NCBI GenBank assembly: GCA_041397865.1
Contig: JAWKVT010000001.1
Coordinates: forward strand, 248,001 to 312,000
DNA from: TMED27 sp041397865
Lineage (GTDB): Bacteria > Pseudomonadota > Alphaproteobacteria > Micavibrionales > Micavibrionaceae
Reading direction: 5' to 3'
Length of the DNA: 64,000 nt
The translations under genes and the position numbers were made by a program. Under the pieces are notes generated by a model that saw only the letters and a program-made list of their open reading frames with translations, was not told the origin of the DNA and searched no databases. Shown here piece after piece: positions 61,371 to 64,000 of this stretch; the stretch's first letter is position 1; each line of letters opens with the position of its first letter.

Positions 61371-61543
61371 ATACAAAGTAAAGTTGCGTGTAACATGCCG
61401 CCCCGGCGGCGGAAGGTCAAGCACCCAAAGCATAATTTCCTGTGGTTTAAGTGGAGAAAAAAGCTTTGCATCCTTGACGCTCGTTTCGCAAGGCTGATAG
61501 CGTTAGGCATTCTCGAACAACATTTGAACGAAGAGGTGAAAGC

Positions 61544-61768
61544 GTGTCCGCAATACTTGAGGCTTTGACAAAACTTGAACAATCCATCGGCAATCTGGAA
61601 AATGCTGCGGGCCATGTCGAAGCAACCCTCAGCGGGCAACAGCGCGATATGTTCACCGCCGCCCCACAAGCGGTCCCGGCTGCAAATTTAAACGTGGCGC
61701 TGGTTGCCGAAAAACTCGACACCATTATTGAACAAGCTGAAACCGTTCTGAAAGAAAGTCATGGCTAA
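61544..61768 (+). CDS. small coiled-coil protein upstream of zapA (DUF4164-like)
   Basis: 74 aa starting at GTG 61544 with GAGG upstream. MSAILEALTKLEQSIGNLEN and VALVAEKLDTIIEQAETVLKE form two amphipathic helices joined by an Ala/Pro linker. A similar short helical protein precedes zapA in many alphaproteobacteria. Its stop overlaps the zapA ATG (TAATG), so the two are coupled, suggesting a division-related role. The DUF assignment is from memory of the context. Confidence 0.72.
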   Translation: MSAILEALTKLEQSIGNLENAAGHVEATLSGQQRDMFTAAPQAVPAANLNVALVAEKLDTIIEQAETVLKESHG

Positions 61769-62103
61769 TGTCTGAAGTAAATATCACAATCAACGGACGC
61801 TCATTCGGAATTTCCTGCGAAGACGGACAAGAACAGCGCGTCCTTGATCTCAGCCGCTATGTCGATTCCCGCCTCAAAGATATCGCCAAGGCCGGCGCAG
61901 CCAGCAACGAAGCGCATTTGCTCGTCCTTACAACGCTGCTGCTCGCTGATGAAGTCTTCGACCTGCGCACCGATGTCGGGACGATGAACCAAAATCTGGA
62001 AGCCGCTCAAGCCAACCAGAACGAAGAAGCCGCCGTCGCCTACGCCATCGACGACCTCGCAAACCGCATCGACCGCATAGCCAGCCGCATCCAGAACGCT
62101 TAA
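61768..62103 (+). CDS. zapA: cell division protein ZapA
   Basis: 111-aa FtsZ-ring stabiliser. VNITINGRSFGISCEDGQEQRVLDLSRYVDSRLKDIA is the ZapA N-terminal domain (residues 4-40), then NEAHLLVLTTLLLADEVFDLR and a C-terminal coiled coil (about 70-110). It is translationally coupled to the upstream small protein and followed by a repeat, 6S RNA and fthC, the standard zapA-ssrS-fthC layout. Confidence 0.92.
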   Translation: MSEVNITINGRSFGISCEDGQEQRVLDLSRYVDSRLKDIAKAGAASNEAHLLVLTTLLLADEVFDLRTDVGTMNQNLEAAQANQNEEAAVAYAIDDLANRIDRIASRIQNA

Positions 62104-62109
62104 CCTCCA

Positions 62110-62188
62110 CTCGTCATTGCGAGGAGCATTAGCGACGCGGCAATCCATCATAAGAGCTGGGTTTCTTCGCTATGCTCGCAATGACGAG
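62110..62188. repeat. palindromic GTCATTGCGAG repeat
   Basis: CTCGTCATTGCGAG (62110-62123) and CTCGCAATGACGAG (62175-62188) are perfect 14-bp inverted ends; GGAGC-N-AGCGACGCGGCAATCCA lies inside. A partial relative is at 55381-55432. It sits right after the zapA stop, and would form a long hairpin in the transcript. Confidence 0.8.
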
Positions 62189-62231
62189 TAAGCAGAATTC
62201 TCTTGATATTTCTTTCATAAACCTACCATAC

Positions 62232-62420
62232 TCCCCACCGGGTTCGCTGCGGAGTTTGTGATACATAATTTTATTCCGGAGGCCGATGCTTTTCGCATAG
62301 GGAGCTGTCCCTGATCTCATCCACTCTCTTCGCATTGGGGATTTGGTTATTAACGGCGCCCACCTGGTTTCCAGGGCCACACGCGAATATCGCTTGTACA
62401 CGGCTTACGCGGCACCCACC
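62232..62420 (+). ncRNA. ssrS: 6S RNA
   Basis: Position between zapA and fthC, about 185-190 nt length, and conserved-looking blocks support the regulatory 6S RNA that mimics an open promoter and binds RNA polymerase holoenzyme. CCACCGGGTTCGC near 62236-62247 can pair with GCGGCACCC (62409-62417) as closing stem; GGCGCCCACCTGG-TTT-CCAGGG (62355-62376) forms an internal hairpin. TTTTT follows at 62421. A -35-like TTGATA lies near 62203. Ends are approximate. Confidence 0.75.
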
Positions 62421-62435
62421 TTTTTGCTTTAGCTG

Positions 62436-62693
62436 TTATTTCGCAGGGACTGGATCGTTCGTGACTTTAACAAATGGAACTTCGACAGCGTCTAACGGAA
62501 CGGAGAAAGCATGATCTTTAAAAATAACCGCTATGTTCCCTTTATGAACACCTTTGGTAGGTTTTTTCTCTAGCCCTACTTTCTGTCCGGCGAGTGAACG
62601 GCAAATAGATTCTAAGCCATTTCTCCACCCCGTAGTTTTCTCATTGTAATCTGCCTTGATTGTTGTCTCAGAAAAAACTTCGTATTTTCCCAT
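62436..62693 (-). CDS. small hypothetical protein, 85 aa
   Basis: ATG 62693 with a GGGG-containing purine tract upstream. MGKYEVFSETTIKADYNEKT... contains a central GWRNGLESICRSLAGQKVGLEK and ends PVPAK; soluble, no recognised family. It lies between the 6S RNA and fthC on the opposite strand, is AT-rich, and its 3' end abuts the T-run after 6S. Possibly an inserted orphan gene. Confidence 0.58.
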   Translation of the reverse strand: MGKYEVFSETTIKADYNEKTTGWRNGLESICRSLAGQKVGLEKKPTKGVHKGNIAVIFKDHAFSVPLDAVEVPFVKVTNDPVPAK

Positions 62694-62809
62694 TTTCTTA
62701 CCCCGTACGCTAAAATATGGAAACGGTATAACCTAAAAACAATAAATAATACAAAAAAATAATTAAAAAGCTTGGCTGACTTTGCGAACTTTGCGTTTAA
62801 AATACCTCA

Positions 62810-63376
62810 ATGTCTGACCAAAAAGAAACTCTGCGAGATCAAGCCCGTAAACACCGCATCCTCACTGACATCCGCCACGAAGATGTCGAGGCCGCCACAC
62901 CGCTATTTTTCAACACCCTCCAACCCAAACCAGAACAAATCATCGCCGCATACTGGCCAAAAGGGCGGGAATTCGACCCCACCCATATATTAGAACAGGC
63001 TCTCAATCAGGGACACAAATGCGCGCTGCCAAAGATTGCCTCCGATACAAAAATCCTTAAATTCATCGAATGGGATGGAAAGACCGAGTTGGTCAAAGGC
63101 CCCTTCGGCATTATGGAGCCGGGGCAGGGCAGGGAGCTTTCCCCCGATATCTTCATCGTCCCCATGCTCGCTTTTGACCGCCGTGGCAACCGTCTGGGCC
63201 AGGGCGGCGGCTATTACGACGCCACGCTCGCCCACTACCGCGCGCAAAAAAACATCACCGCTGTTGGAATTGCCTATGCTTTGCAGGCCGTTTTGTTTAA
63301 CCTGCCCACCGAAGACCACGATCAGAAAATGGATTACATCCTCACACCGCAAGGCATAACGGATTATAGAGACTAA
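62810..63376 (+). CDS. fthC: 5-formyltetrahydrofolate cyclo-ligase
   Basis: 188-aa ATP-dependent enzyme converting 5-formyl-THF to 5,10-methenyl-THF. The family motif DRRGNRLGQGGGYYDATLAHY (about 123-143) and IAAYWPKGREFDPT, plus PTEDHDQKMDYILTPQG at the end, are clear. Downstream of zapA and 6S RNA as usual (ygfA in E. coli). The next gene starts 1 nt after its stop. Confidence 0.94.
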   Translation: MSDQKETLRDQARKHRILTDIRHEDVEAATPLFFNTLQPKPEQIIAAYWPKGREFDPTHILEQALNQGHKCALPKIASDTKILKFIEWDGKTELVKGPFGIMEPGQGRELSPDIFIVPMLAFDRRGNRLGQGGGYYDATLAHYRAQKNITAVGIAYALQAVLFNLPTEDHDQKMDYILTPQGITDYRD

Positions 63377-63377
63377 T

Positions 63378-64000
63378 ATGCGCATTCTTTTTATTGGAGA
63401 TATATTTGGCCGCTCTGGCCGTGAAGCCCTGCAAAAACACCTGCCGCGCCTGCGCGAAGATCTCACCCCTGACGTCATCATCGTTAATGGTGAAAATGCC
63501 ACCAATGGCCGCGGAATCAATATCAAACACTGTAAGGAGTTCTATGAATGGGGAGTCGATTGCATCACCACGGGCAACCATGTCTGGGACCAGCGCGAAA
63601 TCATTCCCCACATCGCCAGAGACGAAAAACTCCTGCGCCCCGTAAACTTTCCCGAAGGGACCCCCGGTCGCGGCATCTATAAACACCGCCTTCCTGATGG
63701 CCGCACAATCACAATCATTAACGCTATGGCCCGACTGTTTATGGATGCTATGGACGATCCGTTCCGCATCGTGGGTGACCTTTTAAAAAATGAGAAACTC
63801 GGGCAAGCCACGGATGCTATCTTCATCGACTTTCACGGCGAAACCACATCGGAAAAAATGTCATTCGCTCACTATGTCGATGGCAAAGCCACAGGCGTAG
63901 TCGGCACCCACACCCACATCCCCACCGCAGATGCGCATATACTGGAAAAAGGCACAGCCTACCAAACCGACGCAGGCATGACCGGAGATTACAACAGCGT
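63378..64000 (+). CDS. YmdB/TIGR00282-family metallophosphodiesterase, cut by window edge
   Basis: ATG 63378 begins MRILFIGDIFGRSGREALQK; 207 codons are inside the window. Metal-binding motifs GDIFGRSGR, IIVNGENATNGRGI, TTGNHVWDQREI, IDFHGETTSEKMSFAHYVDG and VVGTHTHIPTADA identify the family, whose characterised members act on 2',3'- or 3',5'-cyclic nucleotides. Two-gene operon with fthC. The last part is outside the window. Confidence 0.93.
   Translation, partial: MRILFIGDIFGRSGREALQKHLPRLREDLTPDVIIVNGENATNGRGINIKHCKEFYEWGVDCITTGNHVWDQREIIPHIARDEKLLRPVNFPEGTPGRGIYKHRLPDGRTITIINAMARLFMDAMDDPFRIVGDLLKNEKLGQATDAIFIDFHGETTSEKMSFAHYVDGKATGVVGTHTHIPTADAHILEKGTAYQTDAGMTGDYNS

Noticed and set aside
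1..64000. CRISPR arrays, prophage or transposase genes
   Set aside because: No regularly spaced repeats, no Cas-like, integrase or transposase motifs seen in any frame.

Overview
The window is chromosomal DNA of an alphaproteobacterium of moderate GC (about 50-55% by eye, not computed). Supporting signs are the gene order miaB-phoH-ybeY-corC-lnt-HTH regulator-metK-trmB-rimP-nusA-infB-rbfA-truB-rpsO, a PopZ (DUF2497) gene beside valS, an NDUFS4-like complex I subunit, an ECF sigma/NrsF pair, and a 6S RNA between zapA and the 5-formyl-THF cyclo-ligase gene. Genus cannot be fixed from sequence alone. Most of the window is core housekeeping; no phage, transposase, integrase or CRISPR array is visible.

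Layout. 1-6.2 kb: a cut-off hypothetical gene, dusA, an SH3-domain protein, an unknown gene, then fabA-fabB-fabI (unsaturated fatty acid synthesis). 6.2-11.3 kb is an accessory stretch: a frameshifted lipoprotein gene, an orphan 493-aa protein that appears to have been inserted at the 3' end of ugpQ (a second, synonymously different copy of the last ugpQ codons lies on its far side), a probable Fe(II)/2-oxoglutarate dioxygenase, and small unknown genes. 11.4-30.9 kb is the minus-strand information-processing and envelope supercluster from miaB down to pnp, interrupted by plus-strand gpmA and a 67-aa gene and by minus-strand lipoprotein genes. 31-46.4 kb: AGCS symporter, a 1256-aa membrane-anchored coiled-coil protein, HAD hydrolase, patatin, MsbA-like exporter, CBS and DUF192 proteins, tRNA-Pro, ECF sigma/anti-sigma, NDUFS4-like protein, tRNA-Arg and a TPR methyltransferase.

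46.4-47.2 kb is an AT-rich region without a credible protein gene. It holds two near-identical units, each with promoter, about 65-nt transcript and intrinsic terminator, read here as tandem sibling small RNAs and the most interesting item in the window. 47.2-54 kb: DEAD-box-type helicase, tRNA-Asn, tRNA-Cys, pcm-like gene, popZ, valS, an unknown gene and rpmE. 54.3-61.4 kb: epmA, a membrane-anchored EndoU-type nuclease domain protein, class I fba, a small SemiSWEET/winged-helix/61-aa cassette, gap and tkt (central carbon metabolism). 61.5-64 kb: a small coiled-coil protein, zapA, 6S RNA, a small unknown gene, fthC and a truncated ymdB-like phosphodiesterase.

Several lineage-specific genes share a TTGACATA-type -35 region. 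Three long imperfect palindromes and two GTCATTGCGAG-type repeats mark intergenic spaces. Many starts were moved from the longest reading frame to an internal ATG with a better ribosome site or family fit.
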